The position numbers were made by a program, and so were the translations under genes. A stretch of 64,000 nt of DNA, taken from NCBI GenBank assembly GCA_902373515.1, contig CABKML010000002.1, positions 1-64,000 of the forward strand, read 5' to 3'. Origin of the DNA: an uncultured Eubacteriales bacterium. GTDB taxonomy: Bacteria; Bacillota; Clostridia; Saccharofermentanales; Fastidiosipilaceae. The notes below the pieces were generated by a model that ran no database searches, was not told where the DNA came from, and worked only from the letters and a program-made list of their open reading frames with translations. Below are positions 8,973 to 17,647 of the stretch, in pieces; the first letter of the stretch is position 1; each line of letters begins with the position of its first letter.

Positions 8973-10511
8973 ATGATAGAATTTGATCACGTCAGTATGG
9001 CTTATCAATTAAGTGAAGATTTAGCACTGAAAAATGTCAGCTTCAAAGTTGAACGCGGCGAGTTCGTTTTTATAATCGGTTCCAGCGGTTCCGGTAAATC
9101 AACCATTATTAAGCTTTTAACTTGTGAAGAGCGACCGCTGAAAGGTGAGATTATAGTTAACGGTTTCAGCTTAAATACGATTAAGAAAAAACAAATTCCT
9201 TATTTACGCCGGAATATCGGCATGGTTTTCCAGGACTTCCGTTTGATCCCGTCCAAAACCGTTTTTGAAAATGTCAGTTATGCTATGGAAATTGTCGGAG
9301 CCGGCAAAAGGGCTATTTTGCACCAGGTGCCGATGGTTCTCTCGATTGTAGGTTTGCGCAATCGCCAAAATGCCTATCCTTACGAGTTATCCGGCGGCGA
9401 ACAGCAACGCGTGGCTATCGCTCGGGCGATGGTTAACAAGCCGATGATGATTCTGGCGGATGAGCCTACAGGTAACTTGGATCCGGCCAACTCTGAAAGT
9501 ATTATGGCTCTGTTGGCGGAGATCAACAAAAACGGGACGACCGTTCTTGTATGTTCACACGATAAAGAGTTGGTCAATCGGATGAAGAAACGGGTTATTT
9601 TAATTAATGACGGTATGAAGATTCGTGACGATGCCAACGGCGGATTTTATGAACAGCAGGACGGCCAATACACGCTGCCTGACGGCATGGCTGCAACGCC
9701 GAATTTACAGTCACAGCCGCTAGCGCCGGTAGAGACGCCGGATAATAAGCAGTCTATGGTGAGCAATTTGAACGCTGAACAGCAAACGGCAGCTGCCTCT
9801 GCACCTCTCCGCTCCTTTGTCGCAAGAGCTGAACTTTCGCACGATGCAGCAAGCACTGTAACTTCGGAAAGTACTGCAGACTTGCAGTCGCCTGTTGCAG
9901 CAACGGAAAATTCTGCCGCCCGCTTCAACACCGTGCCGTCAACATCGCTGGCACAAGCGGCAACACCGGCCCTGCAAGAGACAGATTCTGTCCATAAACA
10001 GCCGGAATCGGCCCAAGAAGCGCCGGTACCGGAAAACAAGCCGGAGCGTTTGCATATCAATCGGATTGATACTGCAAGCTCGCAGCCTGTGGGTGCAACA
10101 GGTGCTACCGAAACGCTGAAAGCCGGAATTATGAGCACACCGGAAATAACTTTTAAGCCGACTAATAACGGCACGGACGAAAAGCAGCAGGAGAGCGCCG
10201 GTTTAAGAAGACCGGAAATTGCAGTCCCGACCCTGAAACCTTTCAATCGGGTCGAACAAACGGCGCAGAATGTTCCGGCAACTTGGACTCAACGCACGGA
10301 ATTCGAAGAAGAAACATATCGTCGGCAGGCGAATGAGGCCGGAAAAGAAACGTCGGCGGAACACCATAACTGGTTGCAATCAGTGAAACAAACTTTGTAC
10401 AAAGATGAAGTAAAATATGAAGAACAGGCGGAAGCTGCAGCCAAAGCTGAAAATTCGCCCAGTAACCTCAGTGCCGAAAGAATCGAGCGTTGGGGCAAAA
10501 GACGCTTCTGA
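8973..10511 (+). CDS. ftsE: Cell division ATP-binding protein FtsE with a long C-terminal extension
   Basis: ATPase of the FtsEX complex, which couples cytosolic ATP hydrolysis to activation of periplasmic/extracellular murein hydrolases at the septum. Residues 1-225 are a complete FtsE: Walker A GSSGSGKST, Q-loop MVFQDFRLIPSKTVFEN, signature ELSGGEQQRVAIARA, Walker B MILADEPTGNLDP and switch VLVCSHDKEL. AGGAGG 5 bases upstream fixes ATG 8973 rather than the further upstream frame, which overlaps a terminator. FtsE proteins are usually about 220-240 residues; this one continues for about 285 more. The tail is low-complexity, rich in Ala/Pro/Thr/Gln/Glu, and ends with a charged segment finishing ERWGKRRF. 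The ftsX gene follows 144 bases later, then the putative hydrolase partner. Confidence 0.93.
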   Translation: MIEFDHVSMAYQLSEDLALKNVSFKVERGEFVFIIGSSGSGKSTIIKLLTCEERPLKGEIIVNGFSLNTIKKKQIPYLRRNIGMVFQDFRLIPSKTVFENVSYAMEIVGAGKRAILHQVPMVLSIVGLRNRQNAYPYELSGGEQQRVAIARAMVNKPMMILADEPTGNLDPANSESIMALLAEINKNGTTVLVCSHDKELVNRMKKRVILINDGMKIRDDANGGFYEQQDGQYTLPDGMAATPNLQSQPLAPVETPDNKQSMVSNLNAEQQTAAASAPLRSFVARAELSHDAASTVTSESTADLQSPVAATENSAARFNTVPSTSLAQAATPALQETDSVHKQPESAQEAPVPENKPERLHINRIDTASSQPVGATGATETLKAGIMSTPEITFKPTNNGTDEKQQESAGLRRPEIAVPTLKPFNRVEQTAQNVPATWTQRTEFEEETYRRQANEAGKETSAEHHNWLQSVKQTLYKDEVKYEEQAEAAAKAENSPSNLSAERIERWGKRRF

Positions 10512-10655
10512 AACAGGCGGAGAGCTATTTTACTTTTTGCACAAAATCAGCTTGCAGTCTTTGCGTTTATTTGACTTTAATCGCAGCTTGTGCAAGCATA
10601 ATTAGACCGGTAGCAGCCTTGTAGCCGGTTCAGTTGTATTTGAATAGGTAGGATT

Positions 10656-11549
10656 ATGAGGATTAATACAGTAGGAAATTTATTTAAGGAGAGTATCAAG
10701 AACAGTATCCGCCATCCGTTGGTCACCATCGCTTCCATCACGACCGTGGCGCTGATGCTCTTGATTTTAGGCATATTTACGATATTTTCCATGAATATAA
10801 CGCAAATCCTTTATCGCGCCGGTCAACAGCCGACAGTCGAGATTTATGCCGACTACGACATCACGGAGGCGGAGCTGCAGGGCATTCAGCAACGCCTGCA
10901 AAATTCCCCGAACGTTCAAAGTTCGCAGATGCGCTCCCCTTCCCAGAATCTGGAAATTTTCAAGAAAACTCTGGGCGACAAAGCCGGAGCTCTGGATCGT
11001 TTGAAAGCCGACAGACTGCCTTACAGTTTCAGCGTCAAACTTAAAGATCCGTCATTGTTGGATAATTTTCGGGTAGAAATCAGCTCGCAACAAGGTGTGC
11101 GGGATGTGCGCTATGCCGGCGAACTGCTTAATTTCTTCGCCAAAGCGCAGAGAAGTGTGAATATCGCCTTTATTGTCGCTTTTGTCGCGCTGGCTTTGAT
11201 TGCCATGTTTATTATTTCAAACATGGTACGTGTTTCAGTTCTGGCTCGGAGGGAAGAAATTCAGATTATGAAGTATATCGGTGCCACCAACCTTTATATC
11301 AGAATTCCCTATGTTTTTGAAGGGGCGATTGTCGGCTGCCTGGGATCTTTTATCAGCAGCATATTTGTGTATTTTATCTATACCGGGGTGTATCATAAAC
11401 TGATGAACGGTGTAGATGTAAATTCGTATTATGCCTTAGTACAGATAGGCGCGGCTTTTTGGCCGGCAGCCTTAATATGTCTGCTTTTCGGCGTGTTAAT
11501 CGGTGCCGTCGGCAGTGCTGTTTCTGTGAAACGTTATGTTCGGGTGTAA
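10656..11549 (+). CDS. ftsX: Cell division membrane protein FtsX
   Basis: Permease-like partner of FtsE. The 297-residue protein has the expected form: a cytosolic N-terminus (KESIKNSIRHPLVTIAS), a first transmembrane helix (about residues 22-45), a large extracellular domain (about 50-160, VEIYADYDITEAELQGIQQR), then three further helices (about 172-195, 220-245 and 262-288). FtsX family residues around NMVRVSVLARREEIQIMKYIGAT are well conserved. It lies between ftsE and an M23 peptidase gene that begins 13 bases after its stop. This order matches FtsEX-hydrolase modules in which the extracellular loop of FtsX binds the coiled coil of the hydrolase. Confidence 0.95.
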   Translation: MRINTVGNLFKESIKNSIRHPLVTIASITTVALMLLILGIFTIFSMNITQILYRAGQQPTVEIYADYDITEAELQGIQQRLQNSPNVQSSQMRSPSQNLEIFKKTLGDKAGALDRLKADRLPYSFSVKLKDPSLLDNFRVEISSQQGVRDVRYAGELLNFFAKAQRSVNIAFIVAFVALALIAMFIISNMVRVSVLARREEIQIMKYIGATNLYIRIPYVFEGAIVGCLGSFISSIFVYFIYTGVYHKLMNGVDVNSYYALVQIGAAFWPAALICLLFGVLIGAVGSAVSVKRYVRV

Positions 11550-11562
11550 AAAGGAGCGAAAA

Positions 11563-12870
11563 ATGAAGAAAAGTAAGAGTCGTCTGATGGCGGCGGTTTT
11601 AGCTTTACTGGTAGCCTTGGCAACAAGTTGGCCTTGTAAAGTCAGCCGGGCAGCGGATGATTTGACGGCGAAAGAAAACAAAATTAAGCAAAGTAAGCAG
11701 CAGGCTTTACGTAACTTGCAACTGGCTAAGCAAAGAGTTAGCAGCCAGACGAAAAGTTTTGAATCTTTGAAGAAAGAAGTCGAAGAGTTGAAAGAGAAGG
11801 GCAAAGCCACGGAAGGTGAAGTGGAATATTTGCAGGGAACTTTCGATAAAGCTTTGCAGGAGCTGACACAGGCGCAGGAAGTTTACGAGAAAGCCGTAGG
11901 TGAGATGGAACGGCAGCAGAAGCTGTACGAGGAACGCCTGGTAGCGATTTTTGAAACGCGTAATGACAACAGCTGGATTAATATTCTGATAAGTTCTAAA
12001 AACTTGGAATCTCTGCATACTCGTTATGAGTTAAGCCAGATTATCGCCGACAACGATAAACAGGCGCTCGACAGCCTGGAAGCCAGTATGGAATATGCCA
12101 AACGCAATCAGGATAATGCCAAAAATGTCCAGGATCAGGCGGACAAGTTGCTGAAGAACGCGAAGAAACAATTGGAAAACTTGCGCAACGATATCAGTCT
12201 GCAGGAAGAAAACTTGTTGGAACAGCAGAATAAACTGGCTCAAGCTCAGGGCTCGATCAAATCGTTGGAAGCAGCCAATGCGAGCTTTGATGCGCAACTG
12301 AAGCAAATCGGGCAGCAGCGTAGAGCGCAGGCGGAAGCTTTGCTGAAAATGCAACAACAGGCCTTCGCTAAGAATCAGGTCAATTCCGGCAATTTCAGAA
12401 ATGCGCCCACGCCTCCGCAAGGCAGTGTTATCGGCGGGGCCGCTCCGGCAGTCGGTGGCGGCGGTTGGGTTTTCCCGAACACATATAGTCATACGATTAC
12501 CTGCCCGTTCGGTTACGGTGATAACGTGCTGGGCAATTCGTCTTTCCATCGCGGCGTTGACTTTCAGGGAGCTTTCGGTTCCAAAATTGTGGCAGCGCGC
12601 AGCGGTACGGTAGTCAAGGCGTACAATCCTTTTGAAGGCCAGAATTATTCCGGCGGTTCGTACGGCAACTATGTAGTAATTGACCACGGCGGCGGATTGT
12701 GCACTTTATACGGCCACATGAAGAGCGTGCTGGTTTCGGCCGGGCAGCAGGTACAGGCCGGACAGGTTATCGGACTTTGCGGTTCTACGGGTAATTCGAC
12801 CGGTCCGCACTTGCATTTTGAAGTGCAAGTAAACGGCGAACTGCAGAATCCTTTGGGTTACGTGAGCTGA
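11563..12870 (+). CDS. Secreted coiled-coil M23 murein endopeptidase (EnvC-like FtsEX partner)
   Basis: The 435-residue protein starts with a signal peptide (MKKSKSR, hydrophobic core, SRA-ADD). About residues 33-270 are a long coiled coil, and a short Gly/Pro linker leads to a C-terminal LytM/M23 domain. The zinc ligands are all visible: HRGVDFQG (HxxxD), YGHM and GPHLHFEV (HxH). This is therefore an active-type metallopeptidase, unlike the degenerate EnvC domain. AAGGAG 6 bases before ATG 11563 selects this start over an overlapping ATG at 11536. It lies 13 bases after ftsX. The inferred role is septal peptidoglycan cleavage gated by FtsEX. Confidence 0.93.
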   Translation: MKKSKSRLMAAVLALLVALATSWPCKVSRAADDLTAKENKIKQSKQQALRNLQLAKQRVSSQTKSFESLKKEVEELKEKGKATEGEVEYLQGTFDKALQELTQAQEVYEKAVGEMERQQKLYEERLVAIFETRNDNSWINILISSKNLESLHTRYELSQIIADNDKQALDSLEASMEYAKRNQDNAKNVQDQADKLLKNAKKQLENLRNDISLQEENLLEQQNKLAQAQGSIKSLEAANASFDAQLKQIGQQRRAQAEALLKMQQQAFAKNQVNSGNFRNAPTPPQGSVIGGAAPAVGGGGWVFPNTYSHTITCPFGYGDNVLGNSSFHRGVDFQGAFGSKIVAARSGTVVKAYNPFEGQNYSGGSYGNYVVIDHGGGLCTLYGHMKSVLVSAGQQVQAGQVIGLCGSTGNSTGPHLHFEVQVNGELQNPLGYVS

Positions 12871-12887
12871 TAGAGAAATACAGGAAG

Positions 12888-12924
12888 ACCGGGTCGTCGG
12901 CTGCATGTCGGCGGGCCGGTTTTT
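12888..12924 (+). terminator. Probable terminator of the ftsEX operon
   Basis: ACCGG at 12888-12892 pairs with CCGGT at 12916-12920, with further wobble pairs inside, followed by TTTTC. The stem is imperfect and the T tract short. Confidence 0.5.
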
Positions 12925-13037
12925 CAGTTGCAGTTGTAGCGCCGGGATTTTAGCCCTGCAGCTGCACCGAGAGCTTGGATTTGCAAGCGGAAGACGGGAA
13001 TGCCGCCGAAAAAGTTAAAATGAAGGAAAGTGTAAAA

Positions 13038-14057
13038 ATGACGGAAGAAAAAAATACATTTAATGATATACGTGATCAACAGGATATTCATCAGAAAGGC
13101 GACCATGCCATTTTCGCCGAAGCTTGTAAAGGTCAGCTGCGTCTGATTGCCGTCGATTTGACCGCTTCGATGAAATCTCTGCGCGACCTGCACGACTTAA
13201 GTCCGGCAGCCTGCGTGGCTATGGGTGAACTGGCGTTGACCGGTATGATTCTGGCCGGCGATTTGAAGGATAAAGATGCTTGGCTGTCTTTGATTTTGCA
13301 GACGGATGGCGATCTGGGAAAAGTTGTAGTTGAATGTCGCCAAAACATGACTTTACGGGCCAAAACATCATCGCCACACCCGAAAGTGCATCTGAATGCT
13401 GCCAAACAGTTGGACATTAACGCCAATATCGGTACGGGCAGACTGGCGGTTTTGCGCAGTTTCGGGGCGAATGAGCCTTTTGTCAGTCGTATTCCCTGGC
13501 AGCAGCAGGGCTTAACCCAGACTTTAGCTTATTATTTGGCCAAGAGCGAACAGCGTCGCAGTTGCCTGATTTTGCAAGTCGGTATGGATAAAAACGGCAT
13601 AACTTTCGCCTGGGGCTTTCTTTTGGAAGCTTTGCCGGCAGCGACGGAGCAGACGCTGAATTACTTGGAACAGAGAATTAACAATATGCCGACAGTCAGC
13701 TGGTTCTATGAGAATAAATTCGATCCGGCACAGGTTTTGGATATGCTGGTCATGGATCCGGCTATTAAATATTTAGCCTGTCTGCCGATATCTTTGAGTT
13801 GTTCCTGCAGCGTCGCCAAGATGAAGGCGGCTCTGGCGGCTTTGAATAAGCGGGACTTGCAGGATTTGGCGAAAAAAGAACATTTGACTCTGGCCTGCGA
13901 ATATTGTCACCGGCAATACACTTTCACGGCGGCGGATTTGCAAGAACTTTTACAGGTGACAGAACAGAAACCGGTGGAACAGAAGGCGGCGGAACAGTCT
14001 GCAAAACCGGGGACGGCAGCAACAACGGACGCCGGTAAGTCGGAAAAATCAAAGTAA
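13038..14057 (+). CDS. hslO: Redox-regulated chaperone Hsp33
   Basis: Cytosolic holdase activated by oxidation and unfolding. Conserved stretches include IAVDLTASMKSLRDLHDLSP and GDLGKVVVECRQ in the N-terminal domain, and the C-terminal zinc switch with cysteines in SLSCSCSVAKM (CxC) and LACEYCHRQYTF (CxxC), all four present. The start is uncertain: ATG 13038 is 7 bases after AAGGAAAG, while ATG 13020 and an upstream TTG are also in frame. From 13038 the protein has 339 residues, longer than the usual 290-300 because of a Lys/Glu/Ala-rich tail of about 35 residues after the zinc domain. It is separated from the ftsEX cluster by a probable terminator. Confidence 0.93.
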   Translation: MTEEKNTFNDIRDQQDIHQKGDHAIFAEACKGQLRLIAVDLTASMKSLRDLHDLSPAACVAMGELALTGMILAGDLKDKDAWLSLILQTDGDLGKVVVECRQNMTLRAKTSSPHPKVHLNAAKQLDINANIGTGRLAVLRSFGANEPFVSRIPWQQQGLTQTLAYYLAKSEQRRSCLILQVGMDKNGITFAWGFLLEALPAATEQTLNYLEQRINNMPTVSWFYENKFDPAQVLDMLVMDPAIKYLACLPISLSCSCSVAKMKAALAALNKRDLQDLAKKEHLTLACEYCHRQYTFTAADLQELLQVTEQKPVEQKAAEQSAKPGTAATTDAGKSEKSK

Positions 14058-14144
14058 AACACAGCGGTGAAAGCTCGACGCGGCAAAATTAACTGAATAT
14101 TTACAAATTTGCGGGGTGAAATCGCCTTTTACGGACAAATCACC

Positions 14145-14173
14145 TTGCGCAGTTATTGCAAAAAAACTATAAT
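14145..14173 (+). promoter_or_regulatory. Promoter of the S10 ribosomal operon
   Basis: TTGCGC (14145-14150), a 17-base spacer and a perfect TATAAT (14168-14173). Initiation would fall near 14180, giving a leader of about 300 bases before rpsJ. No other good promoter precedes the first ribosomal gene. Confidence 0.75.
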
Positions 14174-14179
14174 ATTCGA

Positions 14180-14477
14180 GTATGTTTTTACATACAGCAG
14201 ATGATGTTTGAGATGGCTAAGCGTTAATACTGCAACGACTTAGGGAACTTGAACGGATGCAGCCGGACTTTTAAGTCCGACGACGAACTTTAGTTTGAGC
14301 AGGGTATAATGTCGAAACAGACTTCCGCGGCAACAGAAGTTGACCGAGCCGTAATAGCAATTGACGGAAGCGACTGTGACTGAACCCAGACACAAGTCAT
14401 GTGAACTGGGTTTTGTTATAGGCTGAGATTAAACACCCGGCAAGAATGAAGAACGAAAGCAGCAAAGGAGAAAGAAA
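14180..14477 (+). promoter_or_regulatory. Structured leader of the S10 operon, possible attenuator
   Basis: No gene is present. A 7-bp inverted repeat lies at 14264-14279 (CGGACTT/AAGTCCG). A terminator-like hairpin lies at 14383-14416, where AACCCAG pairs with CTGGGTT and is followed by TTTTGTT; the loop holds an extra ACAC/GTG pairing. A premature terminator between promoter and rpsJ suggests attenuation. In other bacteria S10 leaders are controlled by L4, but the mechanism here is unknown. A second TATAAT at 14305-14310 has no matching -35. Confidence 0.55.
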
Positions 14478-14789
14478 ATGGCTAAAAGTCAAAAAATCAG
14501 AATTCGTTTGAAGGCATTTGATCATGAGATTCTTGATTTGTCCGTAAAACGTATTATTGAGACGGTTGAGAGAACCGGTGCAAGCGTTTCAGGCCCCGTA
14601 CCGTTGCCGACACGCAAGGAGATCGTGACAATTTTGCGTTCCCCGTTTAAGCACAAGGACTCCCGCGAACAGTTCGAATCACGCACACATAAACGTTTGA
14701 TCGACATTTTCGCACCGAATCAGAAGACTGTAGAGGCATTGATGAGTTTGGATATGCCCGCAGGCGTTAATATTGAAATCAAGCTCTAA
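14478..14789 (+). CDS. rpsJ: 30S ribosomal protein S10
   Basis: First gene of the ribosomal superoperon. The 103-residue product has the S10 signatures [13 protein letters not shown] and [19 protein letters not shown], and ends with [11 protein letters not shown]10 sits in the head of the small subunit and also acts in NusB-dependent antitermination. A GGAG-type ribosome-binding site precedes the ATG. Confidence 0.98.
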   Translation: MAKSQKIRIRLKAFDHEILDLSVKRIIETVERTGASVSGPVPLPTRKEIVTILRSPFKHKDSREQFESRTHKRLIDIFAPNQKTVEALMSLDMPAGVNIEIKL

Positions 14790-14843
14790 CGAGCTTTGGT
14801 CAAGTTCGATTATTCGAACCAATAACCAGGAGGTATAGAAAGA

Positions 14844-15488
14844 ATGAAAGCTTATATGCTTGGAAGAAAAGCCGGTATGACCCAGCTTTTCAATGAAGAT
14901 GGCAAAGCCGTTCCGGTAACTGTCATTGAGTGCGGCCCGATCAAGGTTGTACAGAAAAAGAGTGAAGAAGTTGACGGTTACACAGCTGTTAAGTTCGGTT
15001 TCCTGGAGGCTAACGTCCATCAGGTTAATAAGCCGGACAAGGGACAGTTCGACAAGATTGAGTCCGAGCCGTTGAAACTGTTGGCAGAATGCCCGATGGA
15101 ATCTACCGATGAGTTTGAACTGGGCCAGGTAATCAGCGTTTCCGACAACATGAATTTGGGAATGTTGGTTGATGTCAGCGGTGTTTCTAAAGGTAAAGGT
15201 TTTGCCGGTAACATTAAGCGTCACGGCCAAAAGGGCGGTAAAGAAGCTCATGGCTCCAAGTACCATCGTCGTGTCGGTTCACTGGGTGCATCAGCTTATC
15301 CTGCACGTGTCCGTAAAGGTAAGAAGATGCCCGGTCATATGGGTGCCCGCAATGTAACAGTTCAGAACTTGGAAGTTGTACTGGTTGACGGCGAACGTAA
15401 TATTTTGGCTGTCAAAGGTGCAGTGCCCGGTCCTCGTGGCGGCTGGCTGGAAATTCGTGCTGCTGTCAAGGGCGGCAAGCAGGCGTAG
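14844..15488 (+). CDS. rplC: 50S ribosomal protein L3
   Basis: 214 residues. The L3 motifs LGRKAGMTQLFNEDGKAVPVTV and GHMGARNVTVQNLEVV are present, as is the extended loop near the peptidyl-transferase centre (KGFAGNIKRHGQKGG). AGGAGG precedes the ATG by 8 bases. L3 starts assembly of the large subunit with L24. It follows rpsJ in the canonical order. Confidence 0.98.
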   Translation: MKAYMLGRKAGMTQLFNEDGKAVPVTVIECGPIKVVQKKSEEVDGYTAVKFGFLEANVHQVNKPDKGQFDKIESEPLKLLAECPMESTDEFELGQVISVSDNMNLGMLVDVSGVSKGKGFAGNIKRHGQKGGKEAHGSKYHRRVGSLGASAYPARVRKGKKMPGHMGARNVTVQNLEVVLVDGERNILAVKGAVPGPRGGWLEIRAAVKGGKQA

Positions 15489-15501
15489 GAGGAACTGAAG
15501 A

Positions 15502-16128
15502 ATGGCTAAATTAGATGTATACAACAAGTTGGGTGAAGTAGTCGGCCAAATTGAGTTGAGTGACGCTGTTTTTGCAATCGAACCGAATGAAAGTGTTCTG
15601 CATCAGGTCGTCAAACAACAATTAGCTAACAAACGTCAGGGAACAAGCTCCACCAGAACCCGCAGCGAAGTTAGAGGCGGCGGTCGTAAACCGTGGCGTC
15701 AAAAGGGCACCGGTCGTGCTCGTCAGGGCTCTATCAGAGCAGCACAATGGGTAGGCGGCGGAATTATCTTCGGACCGAAACCGCGCGACTATTCTTTCAC
15801 AGTTCCCAAGAAACAGCGCCGTCTGGCTTTGAAGAGCGCTTTCTCAAGCAAGTTGACAGCTTCCAACATTAAAGTGGTTGAAGATTTGCAATTGCCGGAA
15901 ATTAAGACCAAGTCTTTCTTGGCTGTTTTGAAGGCTTTGAAGTTGGATCAGACAAGCTCTTTGATTGTTGAAGCCGGCGATAATAAGAATTTGCAATATT
16001 CCGCCCGCAACTTACCGCAAGTTGCAACCACACGCGTCAATACTTTGAATGTTTATGATGTATTGAGCAAAGACGTTCTGGTTTTGACTAAGGAAGCTGC
16101 CTTGAAAATTCAGGAGGTATATGCGTAA
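15502..16128 (+). CDS. rplD: 50S ribosomal protein L4
   Basis: 208 residues. The extended loop that lines the exit tunnel is recognisable (GGGRKPWRQKGTGRARQGS). L4 represses the S10 operon in enterobacteria, which makes it a candidate ligand for the leader at 14180-14477 (inference). Its stop codon TAA shares a base with the ATG of rplW, indicating translational coupling. Confidence 0.98.
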   Translation: MAKLDVYNKLGEVVGQIELSDAVFAIEPNESVLHQVVKQQLANKRQGTSSTRTRSEVRGGGRKPWRQKGTGRARQGSIRAAQWVGGGIIFGPKPRDYSFTVPKKQRRLALKSAFSSKLTASNIKVVEDLQLPEIKTKSFLAVLKALKLDQTSSLIVEAGDNKNLQYSARNLPQVATTRVNTLNVYDVLSKDVLVLTKEAALKIQEVYA

Positions 16129-16484
16129 TGAAAACTGCTCATGATGTAATCTTGAAACCGATTATCACTGAACATTCAAGCAGTGAAATGGCAGTTGGCC
16201 GTTATACCTTTGAAGTAGCGGTTGATGCCAACAAAACGGAGATCAAAGACGCGGTTGAGAAGCTTTTCCAAGTTCAGGTACTCGATGTTTGCACAATGAA
16301 CAAACGTGGTAAAGCTAAACGTGTCGGCGTCCATCAGGGAAAGACAGCTGCTTGGAAGAAAGCAATTGTCAGAATTAATCTTGAACCTAAGCAACCGGCT
16401 TACCTCGCTAAGGGCGGACAGGCAGTTGCAGGCGACAAGAAATATAAAACAACCATTGAAGAATTCGGTTTTAATCAACAGTAA
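16128..16484 (+). CDS. rplW: 50S ribosomal protein L23
   Basis: 118 residues. The L23 start DVILKPIITEHSS and the core YTFEVAVDANKTEIKDAVE are clear. L23 forms the docking site at the exit tunnel for trigger factor and SRP. It overlaps rplD by one base. The C-terminus is about 15-20 residues longer than compact L23 proteins, ending in a Lys-rich segment. Confidence 0.97.
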   Translation: MKTAHDVILKPIITEHSSSEMAVGRYTFEVAVDANKTEIKDAVEKLFQVQVLDVCTMNKRGKAKRVGVHQGKTAAWKKAIVRINLEPKQPAYLAKGGQAVAGDKKYKTTIEEFGFNQQ

Positions 16485-16509
16485 CCGTTAGGAACAGGAG
16501 TGTATTAAT

Positions 16510-17340
16510 ATGCCAGTAAAAAGTTATAGACCTACTTCTCCAGCTGTTCGTAATATGACGGTAGCTGATTTCTCAGGTCTGACAAAGAAGGAGCCGGAAA
16601 AGTCGCTTTTGCGCAGCAAGAGCCATCAAGCCGGTCGTAACTCATACGGTCGTATCACCGTTCGTCATCATGGCGGCGGCAACAAGAGTAAGATCCGTAT
16701 TATTGACTGGAAGCGCAGCAAAGACGTTGTTCCGGCAAGAGTTGAAGCTTTGGAGTACGATCCGGGTCGCACAGCTCACATTGCTCTATTGCATTACGCA
16801 GATGGCGCCAAGAGCTACATTTTGGCACCTGCCGGCTTAAAAGTCGGTGACACTGTAGTCAGTGGCGTAGAAGCCGATATTAAAGTCGGCAACAGCTTAC
16901 CGATGAACAATATTCCCGTCGGTACAGTTATTCACAACATTGAAATGAAACCGGGCAAAGGCGCACAAATGGTTCGTACAGCCGGTGCTTCAGCTCAATT
17001 GTTGGCTAAAGAAGACGGATACGCAGTTTTGCGTCTGCCTTCCGGTGAAATGAGACAAATTCCCTTGAATTGTCGCGCAACAGTCGGTGTTGTCAGCAAT
17101 GCGGAACACGAAAACGTCAAAATCGGTAAAGCCGGTAAGACCCGTCATTTGGGTCGTCGCCCGCACGTCAGAGGTGTTGTTATGAACCCGAACGACCACC
17201 CGCACGGCGGTGGTGAAGGTAAATCTCCGATCGGTTTGCCGTCGCCTGTAACACCTTGGGGTAAACCGACATTGGGTTACAAGACACGTAAGCACAATAA
17301 GAAATCAAATCGCTTTATTATTAAGCGTTGTAAAGACTAA
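16510..17340 (+). CDS. rplB: 50S ribosomal protein L2
   Basis: 276 residues, the family length. Motifs: [30 protein letters not shown], and the near-invariant C-terminal block [20 protein letters not shown] containing the His important for peptidyl transfer. L2 is a primary binder of 23S rRNA at the subunit interface. AGGAG lies upstream of the ATG. Confidence 0.99.
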   Translation: MPVKSYRPTSPAVRNMTVADFSGLTKKEPEKSLLRSKSHQAGRNSYGRITVRHHGGGNKSKIRIIDWKRSKDVVPARVEALEYDPGRTAHIALLHYADGAKSYILAPAGLKVGDTVVSGVEADIKVGNSLPMNNIPVGTVIHNIEMKPGKGAQMVRTAGASAQLLAKEDGYAVLRLPSGEMRQIPLNCRATVGVVSNAEHENVKIGKAGKTRHLGRRPHVRGVVMNPNDHPHGGGEGKSPIGLPSPVTPWGKPTLGYKTRKHNKKSNRFIIKRCKD

Positions 17341-17354
17341 GGGAGGCCGAGGAA

Positions 17355-17630
17355 ATGAGTCGTTCAACAAAAAAAGGTTACTTTGTAGCTGAATCTTTGA
17401 TGAAGAAAATCACAGCTATGAATGCCGCCAATGACAAAAAAGTAATTAAGACCTGGTCCCGAACCTCAACCATCTTCCCTGAAATGGTCGGTCACACGAT
17501 TGCGGTACACGACGGCCGGAAACACGTTCCCGTATACATTACGGAAGAAATGGTCGGTCATAAATTGGGAGAATTTGCTCCTACACGTACTTACCGCGGC
17601 CATGCCGGTTCCGAGAAGACAACGCGTTAA
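17355..17630 (+). CDS. rpsS: 30S ribosomal protein S19
   Basis: 91 residues. The S19 motifs [20 protein letters not shown] and [15 protein letters not shown] are intact. S19 forms a complex with S13 in the small-subunit head, near the A-site tRNA. It starts 14 bases after rplB with a GGGAGG ribosome-binding site. Confidence 0.98.
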   Translation: MSRSTKKGYFVAESLMKKITAMNAANDKKVIKTWSRTSTIFPEMVGHTIAVHDGRKHVPVYITEEMVGHKLGEFAPTRTYRGHAGSEKTTR

Positions 17631-17647
17631 GAGGAAGGAGAAAGATT

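Noticed and set aside
9647-10246. 199-codon minus-strand open frame opposite the FtsE tail
   Set aside because: Caused by the low-complexity composition of the tail; Ser/Cys/Ala-rich and without homologous motifs.
12031-12687. 218-codon minus-strand open frame opposite the M23 peptidase
   Set aside because: Antisense shadow of a gene with intact zinc motifs; no motif or ribosome-binding site of its own.
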